This document shows positions 51,801 through 59,914 of a DNA stretch of 64,000 nt, one piece after another. Both the position numbers and the translations under genes were made by a program. Under the pieces are notes generated by a model that did not search any database, was not told where the DNA came from, and was given only the letters and a program-made list of their open reading frames with translations. The stretch comes from UBA6168 sp964508135. GTDB taxonomy: Bacteria > Bacteroidota > Bacteroidia > Chitinophagales > Saprospiraceae. Location: positions 1 through 64,000 of the forward strand of contig CAZDSU010000039.1 of assembly GCA_964508135.1 (NCBI GenBank), in the 5' to 3' direction. How positions within the stretch are numbered: the first letter of the stretch is position 1; every line of letters starts with the position of its first letter.

Positions 51801-52999
51801 ATAAAATGGGCGTAGTAGCAGTCGGTGTAAGTAACAGCAGATTGGATGTCGTAAACATGGTTGCCCGAAGCACTACCCGCTGGACTTTGGCAGGTCGGCG
51901 TCAACCTCATCCGAAGGTCAAAAGTGTAGGTCTGCACCAAGTTGAGCGAAGGCACGCTCGACAACGTATCAAAAATGGCGACATAGTGGCCATCAGGGAA
52001 GTCGGACAATGGTCGGATTGGAAAATAACTGTTCCCAAAGGTCGGGTGTCCGGGAATGGAAACCTCAACAGCGCCACCTGTAAAAGCCGTTAGCAACCCA
52101 GGGTCGAAGTCGAAAACCAACGAATCAACCTTGGTGGCAGGGCGCAACTCGTTGCCAAACCAATCAGGAAAGTCGTTGTCTGGGACAAAAAGCCGCCAAT
52201 TGAGTTGGCCCTCGTCGCAGCCGAGGGGCAGACCGTTGATTGTGTTTGGGAAGTCAAAAACGACTTCGCTTTTGGCCAAAGTGAAGGATTCGGTGAGTGT
52301 GTCGCTGGAAAGTCCAACACCGTTTTGGGTGGCGTAAGCAGACGCGCTGAAGCTCGGAACGGCTTGGAACATGGGGGAAACCGGGCCGTTGGGGTTCACC
52401 GAAAATTTGCCAACAAACCGCATTGTATCGCCAGGCAGCAAGGTGAGTCCAAGGCGAGTTAGGCAATTGTGAAGGTTGAAATTGAGCGTTTTTACCCCCA
52501 AAACCGAGGTCACGGACATTGCGTTTGGCAAAACGGAGCAGCTAAAATTACTGCCCCCGTTGGAGAAAGTCGCCTGCCCTTGGTCGAACAGAAAAATCTG
52601 TGTTGCTGCGGTCGAACCGTTTGGATTTCCACAGGTGATTTTAAAGCCAAGGCTGTCGTTTGCGCTAGTCCCGCTGACAACGGCTACGAGGGACATCTCG
52701 ATGGAGTCGCAGACTAACGCCACTTTTTTATTGGCGAGGGCGGGGTCAAACGGTTGGGTAAAGTTTGCGTCAGCAAAACCAAATGTCGTTCTATTTGCTT
52801 GGAAATCAATGATTTGGAGGCCAGGATTGGCATTGGAGTTGGTGATAGAAACAGTTGAAACCCCTTCACCGGGTGTGGTTGAGGTGGTCACTGCTAGAGC
52901 GTTTCCCGGGTTGGCGAAGGGATTTGTTAAGCAAAAATCATTAAGCCGAAGGGAAAATATTGCAGCCAAAAAAAGAAATATCTGTCCGGTTCTATCCAT
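48818..52999 (-). CDS. large T9SS-secreted protein with type B sorting domain
   Basis: The protein has 1393 residues with an N-terminal hydrophobic signal (IFLFLAAIFSLRL). The first half is beta-rich and resembles conserved-repeat/choice-of-anchor surface proteins (SNANPG, VSPMFQAVPSF). From about residue 820 to 1200 there are four similar modules of about 85 residues, each containing a Cys-rich pattern such as DTICVSSSEL...ICxD/ E...ACxxxCDxxGxCDT. A cadherin-like module follows (VKGTPVVIDFLANDTIYGG). The end (TIFTAVSPNNDDVNDFFYI ... YNIWGSLVYE ... LPDGTYYFIL) is the gliding-motility-type T9SS type B sorting domain. It is probably a surface-attached or released adhesin. Confidence 0.88.
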   Translation of the reverse strand: MDRTGQIFLFLAAIFSLRLNDFCLTNPFANPGNALAVTTSTTPGEGVSTVSITNSNANPGLQIIDFQANRTTFGFADANFTQPFDPALANKKVALVCDSIEMSLVAVVSGTSANDSLGFKITCGNPNGSTAATQIFLFDQGQATFSNGGSNFSCSVLPNAMSVTSVLGVKTLNFNLHNCLTRLGLTLLPGDTMRFVGKFSVNPNGPVSPMFQAVPSFSASAYATQNGVGLSSDTLTESFTLAKSEVVFDFPNTINGLPLGCDEGQLNWRLFVPDNDFPDWFGNELRPATKVDSLVFDFDPGLLTAFTGGAVEVSIPGHPTFGNSYFPIRPLSDFPDGHYVAIFDTLSSVPSLNLVQTYTFDLRMRLTPTCQSPAGSASGNHVYDIQSAVTYTDCYYAHFIGDGSCVNVQTDQATSAVAYNLPPTFSLTPVTPANATVASGVATWDLEICNTSGQSDSGINWLAVEDPSGLLTVTSIANITNPGNPVQLGLVAYGQNVFAITPGTNAGQCLTLRVTASTTSCDDVDFNVRSGWNCGPHAPGWTPDDNAPCISSLLSLSAQNSGVAPIQVSLSALTSVCFGAGEEVTVSGSLTSAVPLPNDTYTLSFIWDENADGIIQGNETLVAQQNISGSVSPANPLIFSQLLQVQTDQSCQILLKIETTVSGTCSSLTVVLPTPQIRNAGNDYTFCDVSSLFTTTLGQIAVCDTTGYLLSWSTIAPASLADLSDPNIANPILTFDPMNYLGQTLQYVLATERLACGTVTLDTVQIVVPSSANGVFAEQQLDLQVGNCQTLASVCAEIPSLLFPNFVFSDNGQTYLGGFATCSGGFSLQLASGVHELIAVDTVSGCADTVTVAVNCTSTETIQVSLLIGESDTICVSSSELSGQIISLTNICQDGQFIAYQLLNDSCIILTGNLVGQENACLVACDGNGFCDTTMLVATVSHPFINGIEDTLTLTQIGQFCFDENQLNLVGTLTSIQNICLNSAGTSVQFTLDSIGFCLDYLAVGVGTESACIELCDDLGNCDTVNFNVTVVPGSVVQDTVFLLLETDTFCLPQGWLPGTLVSIEDICPENNGDNVNFTVEGNCILYNGFAIGADSACFRFEDALGNVALVELQIFVRKTTPETYCDTIFVGESKLYCLDDAELPGDFADGSLHEICPDERTGNVELTINQTGKCVFYEGLTQGRDSSCIVFCDEFGFCDTTYFCFCVKPYFDPPNLGPDSTTTVKGTPVVIDFLANDTIYGGIVDIYVLDEPISGSVVLNLDNSFTYIPDNPYCARWDNFTYVACNPNGCDTTTVSIFIECIELTIFTAVSPNNDDVNDFFYIAKIEEFPDNHLWVYNIWGSLVYETTVYRNNWPGTWGADTDLPDGTYYFILEWTDNSVTTVQKGYMELFR

Positions 53000-53107
53000 C
53001 TGAGGTTCATTACGAAACTAGTCAGACGGTAGGCCAAAACTGTACCAGTTAAGCCCTTCAAGCCTTTAAAAATGGCTGAAATTAAGATTTTTGCTAAGGC
53101 ATGAATC

Positions 53108-56100
53108 TTAGTCCTTTTTCACTGCCTCAATCCGGTTGAGGAAAGCAGATGCCGTGGATTCTTCCACTGGTTGTATCTCGTAGGTTTCGCCGTCAGGGAG
53201 CTTTATTATCTTATCCTTGTCCTTCATTTTCAGCAACTGCTCCATGAAGCGGGTATTGTTCGACACCAAGTTCAAGATGCCCTGCTTGTACCCAAAGAAA
53301 TAGTACATCTGGCTCGGCGATTTGATGTAAACATAGAGCCGGTCGTCATCGTTGGTTGGCATTTTCACCTCGATGTAGGCGTTGATGACAGTGTTCAACA
53401 TCTCGCCCTCCACGCTCACCAATCCGATTTTGGATTTTGTGGAAACGAAACTCTGGTAGTCTGCATCCCAGTTCAATGGCACCCGGTCGAAGAGCATCGT
53501 GTACTTGTTGTGCTTTTGTGGCAAAACGAGCGTACCCAAACTGATGCCGTCAATGGCGCTCTGAATCTCCTCGTTGACGGGAAACAACTGGCGGATCACC
53601 TTGCGGTAAAACGGCATGTCCTTGGCGTAAACGATGGGCGTGGCATCGAAGGTGCTGGACTTGAAGTCAGAAACGATGATTTTCAGGAGGTCAGACGGGA
53701 TGGTGAATTTCAGCCCCACCATCGCCTCCATTTCTAGGTTCGACTTCATGGCCGCCGTGCCAAGCACCGAGTCCGTCACCATTTCGCCAAAGGTGGTTTT
53801 CACGTAGCCAGCTGCGTCAACGCTCACATTTTTGAGCGCCGACCCCAAGCTGAACTTGCCCTCCAAATCAATCTTGCCGGTTTTGTTGTCGTACACCAAT
53901 TGGTTGCCGCCAGGGGTAGCTCCGCCACCCATCAATCGGGTAGAATCGGAAAAGATGAACTTGTCCACCTTTTCGTCGTACTGCATGACGCCCTGCACGG
54001 CCAGCAGTGGGCGGTCCTTGCGGAAAAATAGCGGCATCATCACACGTGGGTAGCAAGTAGCGGTTTCTTTACTGAGGTAAAGTCCAGTGAATATTTGCTC
54101 CCCATCTGGGTTCAGCGGAATGGTGTAGGCAATGGACAGGTCATTCTTGTCGCCCTCACAATTGATTGAAAACCAATGCTTTGCAGGCAAGGTCTCGGAT
54201 TGGAGCTGCGCAAAACCGTTGAACCCAAGGTTGGGTTTTTCAGCACTCAGGTTGATTGTCCCCTGGAATTTTGTCTTGTGGTCAATATAAAAATTGTTGC
54301 GTTCGCCGATTTCGCCGGTTGCCCTGGTCACGGAGCGTTTGGTCTGGTGGTTGCCCTCCCCTATCCTTGTCCCGACTATCTCCGCAAACTCGATTTCTTG
54401 TGTTTTGCCCGCAATATTGTACTCGTAAAAACCCTTTGCCCGGTATTCTTTTTTCCCTAAAACATTCACGGTTGCCCGGTTGATGACGTGGTACTGGTTG
54501 ATGGTATCGGCCACGATTTTGGCGTTTTTTAGCTCCGTGATGACACCGCCCGCTTGCACTTCGATGTCGCCAGTTTCCGTGTAAATGAAGGCGTCAGAAG
54601 AGACGATGTACGGCACACCTGCCACTTTTAGCAAGTTTGTCTTGAGGTCGTAGAGTGCATTTTTACCTTGGAAAAACAAGGAATCCTGTTCTGGATGTAT
54701 GGAAACGAAGTTGCCCAATTTGCCCTCAAATGCCCGAAACGTCACGGTCTCCTTGGCCATGTCCCAGTCAAATTCGTTGAAGGTAGTGACGTACTGGTTG
54801 TACGGTAAAGTGGTGGTCAGCACCTCGGCATTGGCCTTGAAAGTGCCCAGTTGCTTGTCGAAATCAACGTTGCCATTCAGGTTGCTGGTCGAAAGCGCAA
54901 TTGCATCAGCGTCAATGGCTTTGATTTTGAGGTCAGTCGTATCCGCTTTTGCCGAATAGGCGCCAAAGCTGAAAAGTTTGGAGGTCATGCTGGCTTTGTC
55001 CCAATCAAAAAGGCCACGGCCCTTCAAGCCGCCCGGTGTCAAAATCAACGTTCCTTTCAAGGTGTGCCGCCCTTCCTTGAACAACTCGAACGGTGCTTCT
55101 TTTGAAGTCACGTACATGCTGTCCTTGTAGGGTCGCCAATCTATCAACACATCAAAGCCACGCACCTGCGGCACTTGGACGGCTGCTTTTCTGTCCTCCT
55201 CCATGTCGAATCGCTCGGCGCTCCCGGTCATTTGATGGGGCTTGAATATCAAGTCGTCGGAGTCAATTTTGGCGCCGAGGTAATTCAAAGTCCCCTTGCC
55301 GAGCATACCCTTGTTGCTGAGGTCAACGGTACCTTTAAATTTTCCCTTTCCCTGGTAATTGGGATATCCTTCGGCAGGCGTTTTTGTTATAAACCCGAGG
55401 GATGAATCCTCCCTAACCAAAATCGTCTCATCAAAAACAGGGAAAATATCCGCTGAAACCATTTTGCCCTTGAAGTGGATGTCGGACTGTGAGTATTTGT
55501 CTAAGCTATTGAAACTGAACGGGTTAAGTTGGAAATAAAACGAATCCCGTTGGTAAACACCACCCTGTGTTCTCTTGTAATCGTAAAAAACAAAGGAGTT
55601 CTTTTTGCTTTCCATAGAAGGAAACATCTCGATGGACTCCCGGCCCGATTTGTTGGAAGGTGCGTCAATGAGCAACACACCGTTCAAGTGCTCGATGCGG
55701 GAGGCAATCGAGTAGGCTTCTGGCACGCCGTTTTTGTCAACTTTCCCGGTTGGCAGGTACATGTCGAAGTACCGCACGGAGTCCAGTCCAATCTGGTATT
55801 TGTTGTAATCGAAATGAAAATCCTTGCCTTCAATCACCCCAAAACCTGCAAATAACCGTCCATGAAAATCCATGTCCCGGTTGCCCTTCATCCGCACATT
55901 GTCCCCGTAGGGCTTGAGGCCCACTCGTTGCGATTGGCTGAACTCGATGTTTTGCACCCCGTTGATGGAGGTGGAATTGTCTTTTAGGTCAAAAATGGCG
56001 TTCGTTTCGTTCGTTTCGGAGCTAATGCGCATGTTGTCGTAATCCACTTTTTTCTGGCTGGCCTCGGCGTAGTGCAACACTTTGTCCTTCAACTCCACCA

Positions 56101-57637
56101 TCCCGTCGTCGGCGTTGTAGTTGATAAAACCCTTTGAAACGAGGTCGTACAACAACGAGTTGATATTCTCGACCGAAAACTTGGGGTTGAGGCGCTTGGC
56201 CAACGACTCAGCTGCAATGGTTTTTTCGCCAGTCTCCTGGTAGGCTACCTTCATCAAGGCGATTGGGTTGGTGGTGGAGATGTTTTGGAGGCGGTTGTAA
56301 TCGTTTTCGCTAAAAAACTTCAACGACTCGAAGACAACGGGCACTGCCGATTTTGCGATGCCCATGTTTCGCCGCCCAATGTAGATGCTGTCGGTCTCCA
56401 ACTCAAAATCCATGCGCTCGGCATCCAAATTTATCTGCTGAAAGGAATTGTAAAATGGGTTGCGGTCGCTGCCCCTTTTCCCCCTCGCAAGCTGCAATTC
56501 CCTGGTTTTCAAATCGAAACGGATGTTCACTGAAGGGTGATAAATAGAATCCTTCCCGAAATAGATGGCCGATTCCACGCCCTCCGCCACGATGCGCTCT
56601 TCTTGTTTTATGACAAAAAGCTCCGCTTGGCCTTTGTAAACCAAGCTGTTTATTTTGTTGAAAAGCTGGAGTTCTGCTCGTTCGATGCGGTCGCCGAATC
56701 CATAAACCGTGGTTCCCTGCAACCGAAAGCCGCCCTTGAACCGCACTCCTTCACCGATGTTTTTGATTTCCAGCACCCGTTCCTTCGATTCAAAACGGGG
56801 GTAGCTTCCCTCGGTGGCTTCGTTTGATGTCACCAATTTGTCCTCGAACTTGCCCTCCACCACCGCCTGGCCGAAGTAGAGCGGGTAGTGCATTTTTACG
56901 TTGGCCACTTCGTAAAGGCTTTTTTTGGTCTCAAACTCGTATTCGGACAGCTCGGCGTACACATCGTTGCCAAGTCCCAGCCGCTCCCACGAGACGATGC
57001 CGCCCTTGCCCTTCCAGATTTCATCCACCGGGGAGTACACGCCTGCCGTTGATTTTATTAGGATGGAGTCCTTGCCACGGGTGGCGATGAGGTCGAGTTT
57101 GTCGTATTTTATGATGGGCTTCCCGCCCTCGAAAACGAGGTCGTAACGGGAGGCATTGGCTATCCAAGTGGTACCGAGGTCGGATTTGCGGAGCGCATTT
57201 TTCTCAAAAAAACCAAAACTAAAATCCAGAAAATCCTGAAAAGGTTGAAGTTTTCGGTTCTCGATGCTGGCGAGGACGCCATCCAGCACCTCGTGCCAGT
57301 TCTTGAACCGGCTTTCGCCCAGTTCCGATTTTTTGACCAATGAAAGTGCTTGCAGGTAGGCCGTGAAATAGGGATTGGCGGGCATGCGCTGTTCCAGCAT
57401 CTTGTCGCCTGTTTGCCGTATCCGGGTGATTTCGTCGGCACTGAATACGCCACTCTTGAACGATTTTTCAAAGTCCTTGAAGAGTTCCTCCAGCTTTGGG
57501 TTCTTTGAGGCCGTCATCATCACCTCCAGTTCCTTGAGGAATGCGTCGGGGGCTTCTGAGAATTTCTCAAGCCGCTGGGCTGAAAGAAGGAAGGGAAAAG
57601 CGAGAATTGCGAAGAGTAAGCTACACCTAAATTTCAT
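53108..57637 (-). CDS. large exported protein of unknown function (OstA/AsmA-like strand pattern)
   Basis: The protein has 1509 residues. The signal peptide ends near residue 20 (FPFLLSAQ). After a helical N-terminal part (about 25-160), nearly everything is regular beta strands with repeating 'aeG-x-I-x-y-x-D-s-i' patterns, e.g. AEGVESAIYFGKDSIYHP, LELQLFNK-like pairs and YDNKTGKIDLEGKFSLG. These recall the OstA/LptA and AsmA-like beta-jelly-roll proteins that form lipid-conducting grooves. There is no barrel C-terminus, sorting domain or enzyme motif. I do not recognise the family with confidence. It precedes prmA in the same direction, 20 bases after it. Confidence 0.6.
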   Translation of the reverse strand: MKFRCSLLFAILAFPFLLSAQRLEKFSEAPDAFLKELEVMMTASKNPKLEELFKDFEKSFKSGVFSADEITRIRQTGDKMLEQRMPANPYFTAYLQALSLVKKSELGESRFKNWHEVLDGVLASIENRKLQPFQDFLDFSFGFFEKNALRKSDLGTTWIANASRYDLVFEGGKPIIKYDKLDLIATRGKDSILIKSTAGVYSPVDEIWKGKGGIVSWERLGLGNDVYAELSEYEFETKKSLYEVANVKMHYPLYFGQAVVEGKFEDKLVTSNEATEGSYPRFESKERVLEIKNIGEGVRFKGGFRLQGTTVYGFGDRIERAELQLFNKINSLVYKGQAELFVIKQEERIVAEGVESAIYFGKDSIYHPSVNIRFDLKTRELQLARGKRGSDRNPFYNSFQQINLDAERMDFELETDSIYIGRRNMGIAKSAVPVVFESLKFFSENDYNRLQNISTTNPIALMKVAYQETGEKTIAAESLAKRLNPKFSVENINSLLYDLVSKGFINYNADDGMVELKDKVLHYAEASQKKVDYDNMRISSETNETNAIFDLKDNSTSINGVQNIEFSQSQRVGLKPYGDNVRMKGNRDMDFHGRLFAGFGVIEGKDFHFDYNKYQIGLDSVRYFDMYLPTGKVDKNGVPEAYSIASRIEHLNGVLLIDAPSNKSGRESIEMFPSMESKKNSFVFYDYKRTQGGVYQRDSFYFQLNPFSFNSLDKYSQSDIHFKGKMVSADIFPVFDETILVREDSSLGFITKTPAEGYPNYQGKGKFKGTVDLSNKGMLGKGTLNYLGAKIDSDDLIFKPHQMTGSAERFDMEEDRKAAVQVPQVRGFDVLIDWRPYKDSMYVTSKEAPFELFKEGRHTLKGTLILTPGGLKGRGLFDWDKASMTSKLFSFGAYSAKADTTDLKIKAIDADAIALSTSNLNGNVDFDKQLGTFKANAEVLTTTLPYNQYVTTFNEFDWDMAKETVTFRAFEGKLGNFVSIHPEQDSLFFQGKNALYDLKTNLLKVAGVPYIVSSDAFIYTETGDIEVQAGGVITELKNAKIVADTINQYHVINRATVNVLGKKEYRAKGFYEYNIAGKTQEIEFAEIVGTRIGEGNHQTKRSVTRATGEIGERNNFYIDHKTKFQGTINLSAEKPNLGFNGFAQLQSETLPAKHWFSINCEGDKNDLSIAYTIPLNPDGEQIFTGLYLSKETATCYPRVMMPLFFRKDRPLLAVQGVMQYDEKVDKFIFSDSTRLMGGGATPGGNQLVYDNKTGKIDLEGKFSLGSALKNVSVDAAGYVKTTFGEMVTDSVLGTAAMKSNLEMEAMVGLKFTIPSDLLKIIVSDFKSSTFDATPIVYAKDMPFYRKVIRQLFPVNEEIQSAIDGISLGTLVLPQKHNKYTMLFDRVPLNWDADYQSFVSTKSKIGLVSVEGEMLNTVINAYIEVKMPTNDDDRLYVYIKSPSQMYYFFGYKQGILNLVSNNTRFMEQLLKMKDKDKIIKLPDGETYEIQPVEESTASAFLNRIEAVKKD

Positions 57638-57657
57638 CTTGATACGTTAATGCCGAA

Positions 57658-58485
57658 CTATCCAGTTTTCAGCGTTTTCATTGCCAGCCAGTTGTTCTTG
57701 CGCTTTGTTTCGAGGATGGTGAAGCCTTGTTTTTGCAGCGAATCTGCCATCAATTGCTCATCATCCAGCACAAAGCCTGAAACGACCAAAAGTCCGGCAG
57801 GTTTCAGCAACTCGAATAACGGGCCAAGCGAGTCCAAAATTACATTGCGGTTGATATTTGCCAAGATGATGTCGAAATCTTTGCCCAGAACATCCGTCAA
57901 AATACCGTGAATTGCCGATACGTTTTCTGCGCCATTTATCTGGCTGTTCTCCAGCGTATTCCGATAGGACTCCACTTCAATGTCCACCGCCTCGATGTGC
58001 TGAGCACCAAGCCGGGAAGCCAGTATGGCCAAAACGCCAGTGCCACAGCCGTAGTCAAGGACATTTTTTTCGGTAAACTGGATGCCTTGCATGATTTCAA
58101 TCACAGAAAAAGTGGTCTCGTGGTGGCCTGTACCAAACGCCATTTTGGGATTGATGACCAGCTCGTGTTCCATGCAGACCAGCGGCTCGTGAAAGTCCGC
58201 CCGGATGCCGCAAAAACTGCCAACGATGACGGGATGGAAGTTCGATTCCCAGATTTCGTTCCAGTTCTGGCCAGGGATATGCGTTTTTTCAAACTCGAAA
58301 TTGAAGCGCTGTTGCAAGGCTTCCAGCTCTGATTCGGCCTCGGTCTCGTTCCCATTATCTGGTAAAAAAGCATTGAACCCCGATTCGGTTTCTTCAAATG
58401 TATCGAAAGGCAAATGGCTGAGAAGCGCAATCAAAATATCGTTTTGGGCAGGGTCGGTGGAGATGCTGTATTGGTAGTAATCCAT
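57658..58485 (-). CDS. prmA: ribosomal protein L11 methyltransferase
   Basis: PrmA methylates lysines and the N-terminus of ribosomal protein L11 using SAM. The 275-residue protein has an N-terminal substrate-binding domain followed by VINPKMAFGTGHHETT (the PrmA signature including the substrate loop), NVLDYGCGTGVLAILASRLGA (SAM motif I), EAVDIE and the D-I-I-L-A-N-I-N-R-N motif that replaces N-P-P-Y of related enzymes. The length is normal for the Bacteroidota form. Confidence 0.94.
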   Translation of the reverse strand: MDYYQYSISTDPAQNDILIALLSHLPFDTFEETESGFNAFLPDNGNETEAESELEALQQRFNFEFEKTHIPGQNWNEIWESNFHPVIVGSFCGIRADFHEPLVCMEHELVINPKMAFGTGHHETTFSVIEIMQGIQFTEKNVLDYGCGTGVLAILASRLGAQHIEAVDIEVESYRNTLENSQINGAENVSAIHGILTDVLGKDFDIILANINRNVILDSLGPLFELLKPAGLLVVSGFVLDDEQLMADSLQKQGFTILETKRKNNWLAMKTLKTG

Positions 58486-58491
58486 TTTTTT

Positions 58492-58607
58492 TAGTTTGGC
58501 AGTTGGCAGTCAGTTCGGCAGTTCAGTAGTCTGGGGCTGCATCCTCGGTCGTGACTAAACAACTGCCGAACTGACTGCCAACTGCCAACTGCCGACCTGC
58601 CAAACTA
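58492..58607. repeat. word-iterated hairpin of GGCAGTT / AACTGCC
   Basis: The left arm iterates GGCAGTTGGCAGTCAG and the right arm iterates CTGACTGCCAACTGCC around a central AT/GC-mixed loop. It spans the whole gap between prmA and the DinB-like gene, and its right edge includes the stop codon of the latter. Confidence 0.75.
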
Positions 58608-59108
58608 CCTATTCCAGTGCTTTACCGTGGAGGGCGCAACACCGAGGTTTTTATCAATTTCGAGCGAAGGAGCGGCAGCTTTAAGGCCCATTTTTATCAT
58701 GGCAAGATGGTGTACTGCATGGTCGTAGGCGTACATCATTTCACGCCCGACAGTGGAAAGCACCACAGGTCGGGTCTCGTTGAGGTCAGAAGAAAAATCG
58801 GCGACAATTTCCACGGTGGCAGCTTCATCCGCAGCTTGCATGCCAATGAAATAGTCGTTCAGAACTTTGGCAGCATAGTCCGCTTCCGTTTCAACCCGGG
58901 TATCCCTTTGGCGCTGGGCATAGTCAACCCTCCCCTCGCCCACTCCCCGGGACAAGCAACCGTAAAAGTCAACGATATGGCGGAAATGTTGGCCGATGGA
59001 AGAGCCGTTGAACAGTTGCAGCGGCTGGGCGTAAGTCTCGGGGGCAATCCTGCCGAGCAGGTCTTTCATTTGTCCGATAATGATTTCTGTTCCTTGTTTG
59101 CAATTCAT
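58605..59108 (-). CDS. DinB-like protein
   Basis: The 167-residue protein has the helical DinB/YfiT-type layout with three metal-binding-type histidines: one in SIGQHFRHIVDFY and two in MMYAYDHAVHHLAMI. Many relatives are metal-dependent thiol transferases (bacillithiol, mycothiol) or have no known activity. Its stop codon lies at the edge of the GGCAGTT hairpin. The 82-base gap upstream has no distinct promoter. Confidence 0.82.
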   Translation of the reverse strand: MNCKQGTEIIIGQMKDLLGRIAPETYAQPLQLFNGSSIGQHFRHIVDFYGCLSRGVGEGRVDYAQRQRDTRVETEADYAAKVLNDYFIGMQAADEAATVEIVADFSSDLNETRPVVLSTVGREMMYAYDHAVHHLAMIKMGLKAAAPSLEIDKNLGVAPSTVKHWNR

Positions 59109-59190
59109 TGCAGGGCGAATGGTTGTGTGTTAGTAGAAAAGTGATTACGCTGAAGGTTCAAAACAATGTTTTACAAGTGCTCCCTTTCGT

Positions 59191-59742
59191 TTACAGATAA
59201 CGCTGTATATTTTGCAAATCAAGCTCAATCTGGTTCATGATGCTCTGGTGAGTATGCTCAAAACTGTCATTGGTCGCCTGAATCTTCTTCATCTCGGCTT
59301 CCATGTGGTTGCCAGCATCATCAATCGTGGCTTGGGACTTGGCAATCTGGTTTTGCAAATTGACAATCTGTGCTTGCCATGCCTCGATTTGCGCTTTTAG
59401 TTTCACCACCTCTTCCTGCTTGTTGCTCACCCGTTTTTTCAATTGCCCCTGTAAAGCGATATTGAACTGCTCCTTTTCATCGAACAGCACCTTGCGGTAA
59501 TGCTGGCCCGTGGTCAACAGCTTCTCCTTCGTGAGGCCAACCGTGGAGGCAGTGGCAAATGCAGATTTGTAGGCCATTTCCTCTGGCAGGTTCATCAGCG
59601 CCAGCTTTCCCAACGATAGTTTGAATTCTAGGTAGTCGAAGCCCGGTAAATTGTTTTTCTCCAAGGCTCGGGTAAGCGATTCAATGCTCTTGGGGTCAAG
59701 CCCAGTGGTGTCACCAAAAATTTCTTTCAAATCTTGCTGCAT
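59191..59742 (-). CDS. coiled-coil protein of unknown function
   Basis: The 183-residue protein has a mixed N-terminal part (residues 1-95, TGLDPKSIESLTRALEK ... EEMAYKSAFATASTVGLT) followed by a long heptad-like coiled coil (about 95-183, EEVVKLKAQIEAWQAQIVNL...). There is no signal peptide or membrane segment. It is likely cytosolic and dimeric or oligomeric. Relatives are sometimes seen near phage-shock-like or DNA-maintenance genes, but nothing here supports a specific role. A good promoter match lies just upstream. Confidence 0.72.
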   Translation of the reverse strand: MQQDLKEIFGDTTGLDPKSIESLTRALEKNNLPGFDYLEFKLSLGKLALMNLPEEMAYKSAFATASTVGLTKEKLLTTGQHYRKVLFDEKEQFNIALQGQLKKRVSNKQEEVVKLKAQIEAWQAQIVNLQNQIAKSQATIDDAGNHMEAEMKKIQATNDSFEHTHQSIMNQIELDLQNIQRYL

Positions 59743-59762
59743 GACAATGTTGTTTTGTGCGG

Positions 59763-59791
59763 CAAAGATAGAAATTCATTTGGATGGCAAA
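59763..59791 (-). promoter_or_regulatory. candidate promoter for the coiled-coil gene
   Basis: On the minus strand, TTTG (59791-59788) is followed after 17 bases by TATCTTTG (59770-59763). The start codon is 20 bases further. Confidence 0.6.
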
Positions 59792-59914
59792 CCCCTAAGG
59801 ATTCCGCTAACCGATGAAGTAGCTGGATTCAACGAGCGGCAGGTTGGTTTGAAGGATGAGTGGGTAAATCACGACCGTGTCCATGCCGAGCAGGTTGGAA
59901 GTGATTGCCTTTTA

